26,395 nt of DNA from JAVBQG01 sp031549185 (GCA_031549185.1 JAVBQG010000024.1:1-26395); one strand, 5' to 3'. Counted from the first letter of the stretch, positions 14,819-23,521 are shown. Notes: generated by a model from the letters alone, not told the origin. Translations and numbers: made by a program.

Positions 14819-17469
14819 GACGGACGCAGGGCCTCCAGTTCGTCCTGGCGTTTTTCGTCGTAGACCAGCGCTTTCCACTCCTCGTCTGTCGTGCGGCCCT
14901 CGCCGATCGCGCGGACGAACTCGTAATACGAGTAGACGTAGCCGACCGTGATGCGCGGTCCCGCGGAGTTGTCGTTCACATAGACGAAGATCTTTCTCGG
15001 AGTGCCGGTCGCGACGTGCAGAACCCTGCCGCTCAGGTAGTCGGTCGCGACGTCCGTCACGAGTGCCATCTTCACCTGCTCCGCGCTCGCGTCGTCGTCG
15101 GCCATGAACATGCCCTCCGGCAGCAGCAGGTCGGACGTGAACGCGCGCGCGAGCATCTCGATGTCGGCGAAGTCGTCCACGGAGAGCGGTTGATTGCGCG
15201 CCTCTTTTTCCGCGACATCGAGCGCCGTCGTGCAGAGTTTGGCGAATGTCTCGAGCTTGTGTTCGTACTCGCCGTCCGCGTATTGGAGCGAAGATTTCTT
15301 GAGGAGGTCGAGCAGCCTCTGCATTTTTTTCGTCGCCCTCAATATGCGCGAGAAGGCCTGCGGCTCCGGGTCGACGTACCCGCGCGGACGCGGCGGCTCG
15401 TACTGCCCCGGGATCCACTCGCCGCCCGCTCCCATCTCGGCGCCGCTCTGCTTCGCGTAGAGCACGGTGTCGTGTTTCAGCTCGGCCCAGGACGCGGACG
15501 CGGTGAGAAGTTTCTTCCACTCCCACAGGCCGCCGTCGCGGTAGAAGAACTGCGGCGAGCCGGAGTCGGCGAACGAATCCGCCAGCACGCGCAACCAGGT
15601 CGAATAAGCCGTATCCGCCTCCGCGGATGCCAGGAACGCGGGCGTACCGTCCATCAGCACGCGACGGTTGAAGCCGTAGTTCTTGTATTTCTCCGTGTAC
15701 CGATTGGTCAGTTTGTAGGCCGCGTCCGAGCCGAGTACCGTCATGACGTCCTCCGGCGCGGGTAGATTGCGCGGTTCCTCGTTCGTACCCACGGCGGGGG
15801 AGGTGAGTTTGGCAAAGACGTAGGCGTCATAGACGAAGCTCTTGCCGATCAGGCGAAAACCGCCCGCCTCCTCGGCCCGCTCGGCCTCGGTCATGTTCGG
15901 GCGCGACGACGGTTTATCGGCGATCCGGGGTGGCCGGCTCGCAGCGACCAGCACGGGGTGCAGCGCCTCCGCGACCCTTGGCGTCGTGACGCTCTCTTCG
16001 TCGCCCGCGACGAGCTTGCGGACGACCTCGCCGTAGTCGTCCACCGCGTTGTCGTCGGCGTTCCCCATCATGAAGCGGAGAGGTTCCGCGAACTCATCGT
16101 AGAGCGGCCTGACGTTTCGACTGTCCGTGACCAGGCAGAGCAGGGCGATGGCCGACGCGTTGAGCCGCCTCTCCCTCTCGTCCCGCACGCCCAGGCGCAG
16201 TGTCGCATCGCCCAGGAAGCTCATCGCGCGGAAGTAGCGGGAGAGCGCCGGTGTGATCGTATAGTGCGATCGCGGCCGATAGAGAGTGTAGTCCGTGACC
16301 GCGCCGGTGACGGCGGAGTTGCCGCGTTCCTCCGCGGCGAGAATCTTCCGGTACTCCATGACGGCCGCCGGGGAGAGCCTTCTCTCCGGTGACGACTGGG
16401 GATCGGCGAGCAGGGCGAGGGGTAGCATCAACATGTCCCGAGCCGTTAAAATCGCGTCGCGGGGCGCTTCGGGATGCGCGGCGGAAATGTTTTTCGCGCG
16501 CGCGTCGAGTTCCGCGACCGCCGCCGTCAGATACCGCTCCAGCGCCTTCGAGAAAAACTTCTCCTCCGTCTTCTGCAGCATGCGGTCGAAGATCAGGTGC
16601 CAGGCGTGGAAGTAGATATCCGTGGTGATGAACTGCGGCACGAACTCCGCCGTGTTCGTGTAACTGTCGGCCATGTCGTCGGCCATGATGTTCCCGACGA
16701 GCACGGGGGCCGGATCAATCCAGAAACCGTACTTCGCGATGCGCGCGAGCTGGTTGGGGTCGAAGGAGTAGTCGCTCCTGTTGTCGTCGAGGTTGCCGCG
16801 GATACGCGTCGGCATATCCTCGGGCAAGGCCGTGCCGAAGTCCGGTTTGTACGTCTCGAGACGCAGAAAATCGCTCTCGCGGCCCCAGGCGTATCGTGCG
16901 CCGACGCCCGCGTAGCCGGTCCACTCCGCCGTGGAGAAGATGAGAAGCAGCCACCGCTGGCCGTCCGGCGCGCCGTACTCGCCGACGCAGGACGCCGTCT
17001 CACCCTTCAGCAGGCTGAAGCCGTACTTGTTTGAGACGGAGTATTTACCGGGCTGCAGGAACAGGTCCGGCTTGGTCTTCTTCGACCAGAAATATTTCGT
17101 CTCCGTCTTCGTGTAGATGGGAAGGGGTTGAAGCGATTTCATGGGGACGTAACCGAGCTTATCTCCGTCCTCGCCCAGCAGTTCGCCCCAGTCTTTCGCG
17201 TATTTGCCCGCGACCCTCCTGACTGCGACGTGGTTGCCGTAGACGACGACGTCCTGGATATCGGGGGCGTCCTCCAGAAGGTAGTATCCCCCCTTCTGGA
17301 GCGTCGCCTCTTTGTATTTAAAGCCCGGCTCTTTGACGACCGGGGCGATCGGGTCGACGACGCAGAACCTCTGGGCGTCCTGCGCCGTCGCCAGCGGTAT
17401 CCCGCTCGTGAGGGCGAGAGTGCACGAGAGCAGGATAAAAAGGACGATTTTGGGGATTTTACACTTCAT
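14794..17469 (-). CDS. Exported DUF3160 domain protein
   Basis: A large 891-residue protein with a Sec-type signal peptide (charged start, hydrophobic residues 8-22, likely cleavage after ATA near 29). After about 200 residues of SH3-like or unassigned sequence comes the DUF3160 region. Recognisable parts are FVPQFITTDIYFHAWHLIFD near residues 275-294, and the diagnostic WAELKHDTVLYAKQSG near 661-676. It is probably periplasmic or surface-exposed. The ATG has AAGGAGG 9 bases upstream. It overlaps the Memo-like gene by 25 bases, so the two are coexpressed. The family has no established function. I am confident of the family and of export. Confidence 0.8.
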   Translation of the reverse strand: MKCKIPKIVLFILLSCTLALTSGIPLATAQDAQRFCVVDPIAPVVKEPGFKYKEATLQKGGYYLLEDAPDIQDVVVYGNHVAVRRVAGKYAKDWGELLGEDGDKLGYVPMKSLQPLPIYTKTETKYFWSKKTKPDLFLQPGKYSVSNKYGFSLLKGETASCVGEYGAPDGQRWLLLIFSTAEWTGYAGVGARYAWGRESDFLRLETYKPDFGTALPEDMPTRIRGNLDDNRSDYSFDPNQLARIAKYGFWIDPAPVLVGNIMADDMADSYTNTAEFVPQFITTDIYFHAWHLIFDRMLQKTEEKFFSKALERYLTAAVAELDARAKNISAAHPEAPRDAILTARDMLMLPLALLADPQSSPERRLSPAAVMEYRKILAAEERGNSAVTGAVTDYTLYRPRSHYTITPALSRYFRAMSFLGDATLRLGVRDERERRLNASAIALLCLVTDSRNVRPLYDEFAEPLRFMMGNADDNAVDDYGEVVRKLVAGDEESVTTPRVAEALHPVLVAASRPPRIADKPSSRPNMTEAERAEEAGGFRLIGKSFVYDAYVFAKLTSPAVGTNEEPRNLPAPEDVMTVLGSDAAYKLTNRYTEKYKNYGFNRRVLMDGTPAFLASAEADTAYSTWLRVLADSFADSGSPQFFYRDGGLWEWKKLLTASASWAELKHDTVLYAKQSGAEMGAGGEWIPGQYEPPRPRGYVDPEPQAFSRILRATKKMQRLLDLLKKSSLQYADGEYEHKLETFAKLCTTALDVAEKEARNQPLSVDDFADIEMLARAFTSDLLLPEGMFMADDDASAEQVKMALVTDVATDYLSGRVLHVATGTPRKIFVYVNDNSAGPRITVGYVYSYYEFVRAIGEGRTTDEEWKALVYDEKRQDELEALRPSWYKRLQF

Positions 17470-17506
17470 GAGCGAAGACCTCCTTGGTGGGCTGCGCCTG
17501 TGTTTT

Positions 17507-18058
17507 TTATCGATTGAGCCTTGCCTTGTTGCGGATTCGCTGCAGCGCGTTGTCCACGCGCTTTCTGTCGCAGCCGAGGGCCTCGACGGTCCGGGCGATC
17601 GTTCCGCTCTTGAGATAAGCGTCCAGCACGGAACGCTCGAAATCGCTCAGCTCTTCCACGAGACGGGAGAGGGCTTCGCGGATCTCGAGCCTCTCCTGGG
17701 TCGCGTTCGCGCGCGTGACGGCGCCCGCCTCGGTTGCCTGCGCGTCGAGTTCATCCGCGTCCATCGGCGACTCCTGCATACCGCGCCGCAGGTACGAGAT
17801 CATCCGGTTGCGCGCGCAGGTGCCGATGTAGGCCGCGAGGCTCCCTCGCGCCGAGTCGTAGGTGTCGAGGGCTCCCAGCGCCGCGATGACGCCCTCCTGC
17901 ACGAGATCCTCGCGTAGAAAGTGATCGCCTCTCGAAAGCTGTCTGGCCTGTTTCATCACGACCGGCAGGAATGCCGAGATCTGCGAGGCGATCTCCGCGC
18001 CGGTCTTCCCGCTCTTCCCCGCCTCGACGTTCTTGTCCGGGTCTGGAAAGGATGCCAC
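17507..18058 (-). CDS. Small sigma-70-family RNA polymerase sigma factor
   Basis: A 183-residue factor with only regions 2 and 4. Region 2 includes EDLVQEGVIAALGALDTYD at 50-68 and the promoter-contact segment AYIGTCARNRMISYLRR at 76-92. The linker at 97-118 is acidic and variable. Region 4 (about 120-183) ends in a helix-turn-helix, TIARTVEALGCDRKRVDNAL. It resembles SigH/ECF-size factors more than SigF. GTG is the start, with GGAGA 6 bases upstream. It lies 12 bases after the pyrimidine-nucleoside phosphorylase gene and ends the def-to-sigma operon. No anti-sigma gene is adjacent. The target promoters are unknown. Confidence 0.85.
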   Translation of the reverse strand: MASFPDPDKNVEAGKSGKTGAEIASQISAFLPVVMKQARQLSRGDHFLREDLVQEGVIAALGALDTYDSARGSLAAYIGTCARNRMISYLRRGMQESPMDADELDAQATEAGAVTRANATQERLEIREALSRLVEELSDFERSVLDAYLKSGTIARTVEALGCDRKRVDNALQRIRNKARLNR

Positions 18059-18070
18059 CGGCGTTCTCCG

Positions 18071-19384
18071 CTATTCGACCCGTCCGTGTATCGTCGTACG
18101 CGCGCCTGCCTCCGGCGCGACCGCGTACGACGAGGCGACGTAGGGGAGCGCCGCGCTCAACTGCGATTCGTTGTTGTAGTAGATTTCGATCAGAGGCTCG
18201 TTCTGCGCCACGGGGTCCCCGATCTTCTTGAGAATGCGGAGCCCGACGGCAGGATCGATCGCGTCCTCTTTGCGCAGGCGACCGCCTCCCATGGCGCGCA
18301 CCGCGTAGCCGATCGCGCGGGCGTCCATGCGCGCCAGTTTTCCCGGCGCCTCGGCACGGATCTCCATGCGGCTGCCGGCACGGGGCAGCACGTTCATCGG
18401 CTTGTCGCAGACCGACGGATTGCCGCCCTGCGCCCCCACGATCTCGACGAACTTCGCCAGCGCTTTTCCGCTCTCGATGGCGGCGGTCGCCGCCCCCTTC
18501 GCTTCGTCGGGGGTCTTTGCAACGCCGGCAAGCTGCAGCATCTCGGCCGCGAGCGCGATCGACAGTTCACGCGTGTCGGAGGGGCCGGCGCCCGAGAGGA
18601 CCTCGATCGCCTCCAACACCTCGACGGAGTTGCCGATCCACTCGCCGAGGGGCTGCTCCATGTCGGAGATCAGGCAGACGCTCTTCTTGCCGAGCGATCC
18701 GGCGAGGTCGACGAGGGTACGCGCCAGCGCGGAGGCGTCCTCCGGCGTCCGCATGAAGGCGCCGCTGCCGCACTTGACGTCGAAGACGAACGCGTCCCCG
18801 CCGCCCGCGATCTTCTTCGAGACGATGCTGCTGGCGATCAGGGGCAGGGAGGGGACCGTGCCGGTCACGTCGCGCAGCGCGTAGAACTTTCCCTCGGCGG
18901 GGGCAAGCGCGAGCGAGTGCCCGCTGATCGCGGCACCGAGCCCCTCGACCTGTTTGACGAACCGCTCCGCCGACAGGTGGACCTCCATGCCGGGGATCGA
19001 CTCGAGCTTGTCGATCGTCCCCCCCGTGAAGCCGAGGCCGCGCCCGCTGAGCTTCGCCACGTGCGCGCCGCAGGCGGCGACGAGCGGGACAACGATCAGC
19101 GTCGTCTTGTCGCCGACGCCGCCGGTGCTGTGCTTATCCACGGCGCGCGCGCCGTCGGGGGCGTGGAAGAGCTTGACGACATCGCCCGAGAGGGCGAGCG
19201 CTCTGGTGAACGATGCGAGTTCCTCGCCGTCGAGCCCCCGAATGAATGCCGCCATCAGCCACGCGGCCGTCTGGTAGTCCGGTACGGCCTCGTCGCGTAC
19301 GGCTGTCACGAAGGCGTCGAGTTCCTCCGCCCGATGCGCGCCGCCGTCGCGCTTGCGCTCGATAAAATCGAGCATGTTAAACAT
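18071..19384 (-). CDS. deoA: Pyrimidine-nucleoside (thymidine) phosphorylase
   Basis: Cleaves thymidine, and probably uridine, with phosphate to free base and (deoxy)ribose-1-phosphate for nucleoside salvage. The length of 437 residues is usual. Signatures include AVDKHSTGGVGDKTT at 81-95 and SGRGLGFTGGTIDKLESIPG, the classic family pattern. The ATG has GGGGAG 7 bases upstream and overlaps the purine phosphorylase stop by 8 bases. Pdp (broad pyrimidine specificity) rather than strict thymidine phosphorylase is possible; the sequence alone does not decide. Confidence 0.95.
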   Translation of the reverse strand: MFNMLDFIERKRDGGAHRAEELDAFVTAVRDEAVPDYQTAAWLMAAFIRGLDGEELASFTRALALSGDVVKLFHAPDGARAVDKHSTGGVGDKTTLIVVPLVAACGAHVAKLSGRGLGFTGGTIDKLESIPGMEVHLSAERFVKQVEGLGAAISGHSLALAPAEGKFYALRDVTGTVPSLPLIASSIVSKKIAGGGDAFVFDVKCGSGAFMRTPEDASALARTLVDLAGSLGKKSVCLISDMEQPLGEWIGNSVEVLEAIEVLSGAGPSDTRELSIALAAEMLQLAGVAKTPDEAKGAATAAIESGKALAKFVEIVGAQGGNPSVCDKPMNVLPRAGSRMEIRAEAPGKLARMDARAIGYAVRAMGGGRLRKEDAIDPAVGLRILKKIGDPVAQNEPLIEIYYNNESQLSAALPYVASSYAVAPEAGARTTIHGRVE

Positions 19385-20339
19385 GCGCGCGCTCCCCGTG
19401 CTCCATTTTGCGCAGGAAGGCGCGGATCAGACGCGTCAGCGATCCCGCCGCCTGCGCCATGCCATCCAGCACCTCCTGGTGGTGAAGTTTCTGCTCCTTC
19501 ACGCCCGCCGCGTAATTGGCGACGCAGGAGAGGGCGGCCACGCGGATGCCCATGTGGTTCGCCACGATCACCTCGGGCACCGTCGACATGCCGACGACAT
19601 CCGCGCCCATGATCCGCGACATGCGGATCTCGGCCGGCGTCTCGTACGACGGGCCCGTGAAGGCGATGTAGACACCCCTGTGCAGGGCGATGTTCTCCTC
19701 CTTCGCGACTTCCGCCAGCAGGTCCAGGTACTGGCGGTCGTAGGCAAAGGTCATGTCGGGGAAACGTGGCCCCCACTTGTCGTCGTTTGCGCCGATCAAG
19801 GGGTTGGTCCCCATGTAGTTGATGTGGTCGTGAACGGCAACGAGGTCGCCGGGGTGATAGTCGAGGTTGACGCCGCCGGACGCGTTCGTGACGACCAGCG
19901 ATCCGACGCCGAGCTGCCCGAGGATGCGGATGGGGAAGGTGACCTCGTCCATGGCGTATCCTTCGTAGTAGTGGACGCGCCCCTGCATGACGGCGACGGG
20001 AACGCCCTCCAGCGTCCCCACGATCAGGCGTCCGGCGTGTCCGATCGCGGTCGTGCGCGGCCAGTAGGGGATCTCCTCGTAGGGGATGGCGACCGAATTC
20101 TCGATGGCGTCCGCCACGTTTCCGAGCCCGGAGCCGAGGATGATGCCGACGTGGGGCGTGAGCGTGGCCCGCCGCCTGATCGCGGCGATGGCCTCCGTGG
20201 TCTTCTCGCTGCTGATCATGCTGATGCCTTCCTCGGTGGCCTCCCGGATCGCCTTGATGACCTCCTGAGCCGCGGTGGGAAAGTCGGGTGCCTCCTTAAT
20301 GTTCTTGATCAATTCCTGCGCGTGGGTGAAAACTGTCAT
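19377..20339 (-). CDS. punA: Purine-nucleoside phosphorylase
   Basis: Phosphorolysis of purine nucleosides. It belongs to the trimeric PNP class: GIILGSGLG phosphate loop, MQGRVHYYEGY, VTNASGGV and VGMSTVPEVIVANH are all present. From ATG at 20339 the protein has 320 residues, about 40 longer than usual; an internal ATG at 20219 gives 280 residues and the normal N-terminus. Both starts have ribosome sites (GAGGG and GGAAGG). The longer form overlaps the xerD gene by 44 bases. The 40-residue extension is helical in character and could be real. Confidence 0.93.
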   Translation of the reverse strand: MTVFTHAQELIKNIKEAPDFPTAAQEVIKAIREATEEGISMISSEKTTEAIAAIRRRATLTPHVGIILGSGLGNVADAIENSVAIPYEEIPYWPRTTAIGHAGRLIVGTLEGVPVAVMQGRVHYYEGYAMDEVTFPIRILGQLGVGSLVVTNASGGVNLDYHPGDLVAVHDHINYMGTNPLIGANDDKWGPRFPDMTFAYDRQYLDLLAEVAKEENIALHRGVYIAFTGPSYETPAEIRMSRIMGADVVGMSTVPEVIVANHMGIRVAALSCVANYAAGVKEQKLHHQEVLDGMAQAAGSLTRLIRAFLRKMEHGERAHV

Positions 20340-21285
20340 AGATATCCCTCAGTTCCGTATCGAGATGCGCGTACTTCTCCGTGGTCGCAATGGACGAGTG
20401 TCCGAGCAGTTCCTGGAGCGTACGCAGGTCCATTCCTCTTCGCTGGAGGTGCGTGGCGAAAGAGTGTCGCAAAACATGCGGATGAAGACGCACGCGGGCG
20501 ATCCCCGCCCGTTTGCCCCTCTTCTGAACGATGTTCCAGAGTTCGCCCCGGTTCATCGCCCGCCCGTTTGCGGATAGAAACAGATGGTCGCTCTTCTTCG
20601 AGGTCGTCGTATCGCCCTCCCTGCCGAGCAAGATCGGACGAGCTTCGTCCATGTATTTTTTCACGGCGTTCCGCAGCATCCCCACGTAGGGAACCATGCG
20701 CTCTTTGTCGCCCTTGCCCCGGATATACATCACGCCGCCCGTTTCGTCGATGTCGTGTATCCTGAGCGCGCAGAGTTCGCTCGCGCGCAGGCCGCAGTCG
20801 TAGGCCATCTCGATCATCGTCCTGTCGCGCAGGCCGAGCGCGATCTTTTTTGCGGACCCTTCGCTTCGCGCATCGCCGTCCTCGCAGCTGTCGAGCAGGC
20901 GTTCGATCTCGCCCTCCGTCATCACCTGCGGCAGCAGTTTCTCGCGCCTCGGTAGCGGCTGCAGCTGCGGCGTCTCTTCGACTCTGCCGTCGTAGACCAG
21001 GTACTTCGAGAAGGCCCGCAGCGTGGCTGCTCGCCGCATCCTGGTGCCAGACGACATACCCTCGGCCTCCAAGCGTTGCAGATAACGCGACTGCGTCGCT
21101 CCCTCCACCGGGTAGAAGTTTTTCCCCTGCTCGGCGCAGAACGCCCGCCAGCCCAGCAGGTCCGTCCGGTAGGCGCGGATCGTGTGCGCGCTCGCGTCGC
21201 GCTCGAATTGCATATAGTCGAGAAAACCGGTGATGACCGGGTCGATCTCGTCTCTTGTTAGATATTGCCTCTGCGATGCAGCCAC
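20296..21285 (-). CDS. xerD: Tyrosine recombinase of the XerC/XerD family
   Basis: A 329-residue site-specific recombinase with both the N-terminal SAM-like core-binding domain (about 14-105) and the catalytic domain. The catalytic set is complete: R167 (CGLRASEL), K191 (GKGDKER), H270 and R273 (HVLRH), H296 (LLGHSS) and Y305. Length and lack of extra domains fit the chromosome-dimer resolvase group more than phage integrases, and its place in a housekeeping operon agrees. GTG at 21285 lies inside the end of the nudix gene (28-base overlap). No dif-like site is assigned. XerC versus XerD cannot be settled here. Confidence 0.9.
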   Translation of the reverse strand: MAASQRQYLTRDEIDPVITGFLDYMQFERDASAHTIRAYRTDLLGWRAFCAEQGKNFYPVEGATQSRYLQRLEAEGMSSGTRMRRAATLRAFSKYLVYDGRVEETPQLQPLPRREKLLPQVMTEGEIERLLDSCEDGDARSEGSAKKIALGLRDRTMIEMAYDCGLRASELCALRIHDIDETGGVMYIRGKGDKERMVPYVGMLRNAVKKYMDEARPILLGREGDTTTSKKSDHLFLSANGRAMNRGELWNIVQKRGKRAGIARVRLHPHVLRHSFATHLQRRGMDLRTLQELLGHSSIATTEKYAHLDTELRDIYDSFHPRAGIDQEH

Positions 21286-21815
21286 CAGTACAGCCCCAGC
21301 AGGGTCTTGCCGTCGACAATTTCGCCGGATTCGACCATCCGCTCGACCTCGCCGCGCGAGGCGAATCGGGGGACGATGAACTCATCGTCGTCCTGCGGCA
21401 GTTTCTCGGGCGTCAGCCCGGTCGCGTGGAACATGACCAGCTCCTCGCTGGTGAAGCCGGGAGAGCTGAAGAACCTCGCAACCCTCTCGATCTTCGCGGG
21501 CTTCCATCCCGTCTCCTCCTGCAGCTCGCGCACGGCGGCGTCCGCCATGTCCTCGCCGCGCTCCACGATGCCGGCCGGCAGTTCGACCACCGTCCGGTTC
21601 ACGGGGTAGCGGAACTGATCGATCAACAGCACCTCGCCCCGCTCGTTCTCGGCCATGATTACGACGGCGGGCTCGTGTTCCACGACTTCGCGCGAACAGA
21701 TCCGGCCGTCGGGGAGGGCGACTTTGTCCACGCGCAGATTCAGCACGCGCCCCTCGTAGACGCGCCTGCTTTCGATCCGGGTCTCCCCCAGCTCCGATGC
21801 GCCATAGACCGTCAT
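21258..21815 (-). CDS. nudF: Nudix hydrolase, probably ADP-ribose pyrophosphatase
   Basis: A 185-residue protein with a perfect Nudix box from G82 to W104 (G-x5-E-x7-REL-x-EE-x-GW). The segment LLIDQFRYPVNRTVVELPAG before the box is typical of ADP-ribose pyrophosphatases, which split ADP-ribose into AMP and ribose-5-phosphate. The ATG shares an ATGA overlap with the fmt stop, so it is translationally coupled. The adjacency to nucleoside phosphorylases suits a role in nucleotide-sugar clean-up and ribose recycling. Confidence 0.92.
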   Translation of the reverse strand: MTVYGASELGETRIESRRVYEGRVLNLRVDKVALPDGRICSREVVEHEPAVVIMAENERGEVLLIDQFRYPVNRTVVELPAGIVERGEDMADAAVRELQEETGWKPAKIERVARFFSSPGFTSEELVMFHATGLTPEKLPQDDDEFIVPRFASRGEVERMVESGEIVDGKTLLGLYWWLHRRGNI

Positions 21816-22777
21816 ACCAGCATCTCTCCCTCGGAGGGGCGAAGTCCGTTCCACCACTCCGACGCGCTCCCGATTTTTTTGCCCTCCATCTGCACGCTCG
21901 CGAGGGCGAGCAGGCCGTCGCCGGTTGCCACGACGGGGCCGCCCTGACTTGCGAACAGCGTGCCCGGCCTCGCGCCGCGAGATGGGGCTTCGTCCTGAGG
22001 CGAAACCCCCAGAATGCGCAGGCGCTTGCCTCGAATCGTCGTCCAGGCGCCCGGTGCCGGGCGCAGGGCGCGGATCTTGTTCGCGATCTTCGCGGCCGGT
22101 CTCGCCCAGTCGATGCGCTCGTCGTCCTTCGAAATCTTCGGCGCGAGCGTCGCGCGAGCGTCGTCCTGCGGAGAAAACCGCCAGCAATCGAGCGGCATCC
22201 GCGAGGCGTGGTCGATGAACGCGTTCGTCCCGGCGACGGCCGCGCGCTCCAGCAGCGCCCCCGTGTCGTCGTCCGGCCCGATGGAGAGGCGTTCCTGCAG
22301 GAGAATCGGGCCGCTGTCCATACCGGCGGCGAGTTTGAAGACCGTGACGCCCGTCTCTGCCGCTCCGTCCATCAGCGCGCGCTGCACCGGCGCCGCGCCC
22401 CGGTAGAGGGGCAGCAACGACGGGTGGATGTTGAGGCACCCCACGGGCGCGTCCCACGCGAGCAGGGGCTCGCGGATGATCTGCCCGAAGTCGACCACGA
22501 ACGTGAAGCGCGCGGGGCGATTTTTTTTCATGGCCAGCACCGTCTCGTCCCGCGAGGCGTCGGCGCTCATGAGGACCGGGGTGCTCTGCAGCAGGTCCGT
22601 GGTGTCCATCAGATCCTTCACGGGCGTGTCCTTCGGCGCCCGCCCGCGTCCGGCCGGCTTCGGCGGCGCGGTGACGACCCAGAGGGGCGCCTTCCACGCG
22701 GACAGCAGCTGCAGGCACCTCGCGGCGAAGGCGCCGGAGCCGAAGAACGCGTACGTCAAACCGTCGCCGTTCCTCAT
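21812..22777 (-). CDS. fmt: Methionyl-tRNA formyltransferase
   Basis: Formylates the initiator methionyl-tRNA using 10-formyl-tetrahydrofolate. At 321 residues it has normal length. The active-site triad is visible as N117 and H119 in CLNIHPSLLPLYRGAAP, and D154 in GMDSGPIL. A C-terminal tRNA-binding domain follows. ATG at 22777 overlaps the def stop (ATGA). Fmt and def commonly occur together, since def removes the formyl group that fmt adds. The formyl-donor loop (PPKPAGRGR at 38-46) is also typical. Confidence 0.96.
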   Translation of the reverse strand: MRNGDGLTYAFFGSGAFAARCLQLLSAWKAPLWVVTAPPKPAGRGRAPKDTPVKDLMDTTDLLQSTPVLMSADASRDETVLAMKKNRPARFTFVVDFGQIIREPLLAWDAPVGCLNIHPSLLPLYRGAAPVQRALMDGAAETGVTVFKLAAGMDSGPILLQERLSIGPDDDTGALLERAAVAGTNAFIDHASRMPLDCWRFSPQDDARATLAPKISKDDERIDWARPAAKIANKIRALRPAPGAWTTIRGKRLRILGVSPQDEAPSRGARPGTLFASQGGPVVATGDGLLALASVQMEGKKIGSASEWWNGLRPSEGEMLV

Positions 22778-23268
22778 ACGGCCGCCTTCGCCTTCCGCTC
22801 CATCTTCTTTTTCAGGAAGGTCCGCTTGAGCGGCGAGAGGTGGTCGATCAACAACCGCGCGTGCAGATGGTCGATCTCGTGCGCGAAGACACGTGCCAGA
22901 AAACCTTCGATGACCTCGTCGTGCGCGTCGCCGTTCTCGTCCCGGTAGCGCACGCGGATCCTGTTCGGCCTCGTCACCGCCTCGAAGATGCCGGGGAAAC
23001 TGAGGCAGCCCTCCTCGCAGCGCTCTTCGCCCTCCTCCTCGACGATCTCCGGGTTGATCAGCACGTACCGGTTCTCCTCCCAGTCGAGCACGATCAACTT
23101 GACCGGCGCGCCGACCTGCGGCGCCGCGAGCCCCACGCCGTTGGCGAAGTACATCGTCTCCCACATGTCGGCGACCAGTTTTTTCAGCTTCCCGTCGAAT
23201 TCGCTCACCGGCTGCGTCTCCGCGCGCAGGATCGGGTCGGGGTAGCTGATGATGTCCAGAATTGCCAT
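22774..23268 (-). CDS. def: Peptide deformylase
   Basis: Removes the formyl group from the N-terminus of new proteins. The 164-residue protein has all three motifs: GVGLAAPQ at 44-51, EGCLS at 86-90 with metal ligand C88, and HEIDH at 130-134 supplying two histidine ligands and the catalytic glutamate. The start at 23268 was chosen because GGAGGAGA precedes it and the protein then begins MAILDIISYPD, as in the family; a longer reading from 23298 adds ten unrelated residues. It is the first gene of the leftward operon that ends in the sigma factor. Confidence 0.97.
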   Translation of the reverse strand: MAILDIISYPDPILRAETQPVSEFDGKLKKLVADMWETMYFANGVGLAAPQVGAPVKLIVLDWEENRYVLINPEIVEEEGEERCEEGCLSFPGIFEAVTRPNRIRVRYRDENGDAHDEVIEGFLARVFAHEIDHLHARLLIDHLSPLKRTFLKKKMERKAKAAV

Positions 23269-23326
23269 TCGTTCTTCTCCTCCAAGGGCTGCCCACACGC
23301 AGGGGCGGCCCCGATCATATGTATCT

Positions 23327-23332
23327 ATTCTA
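23327..23332 (-). promoter_or_regulatory. Possible -10 box for the def operon
   Basis: On the - strand TAGAAT lies about 60 bases upstream of the def start codon. The -35 region 17 bases further up is poor, so this is a suggestion only. Confidence 0.3.
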
Positions 23333-23443
23333 CCAGAAACGCCCTCGCGGCACAGGGGGAAAGCTGTAATTTTATCGCTTCGGGGAACGGGTGAGAAGCT
23401 TCTGCGGGCGCTTCCCTTTTTTCAAATCGTGACTTTAGGCACA

Positions 23444-23471
23444 TTGCAATATTGTTGTCGATATATAGAAT
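23444..23471 (+). promoter_or_regulatory. Likely sigma-70 promoter for the HD-GYP genes
   Basis: TTGCAA (23444-23449) and TAGAAT (23466-23471) are separated by 16 bases in an A/T-rich patch, giving a leader of about 40 bases before the HD-GYP start. The rest of the 253-base divergent gap holds no gene. Confidence 0.5.
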
Positions 23472-23521
23472 ATAAATCTCAGTAAGACTATCGAGGATCG
23501 TTTGGCTGGGGGGGCTGGCAG

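Noticed and set aside
14819..15526. 236-codon N-terminal extension of the Memo-like gene
   Set aside because: It runs within the DUF3160 gene and is low-complexity Arg-rich; the signal-peptide start at 14818 is far better.
17921..19612. 563-codon open frame on the + strand opposite the sigma factor and deoA
   Set aside because: It crosses several real - strand genes and shows no motif.
20296..21285. Phage or integron integrase, with a genomic island
   Set aside because: The recombinase lies inside a housekeeping operon with gene overlaps, has Xer length and domains, and no attachment site, tRNA or phage gene is nearby.
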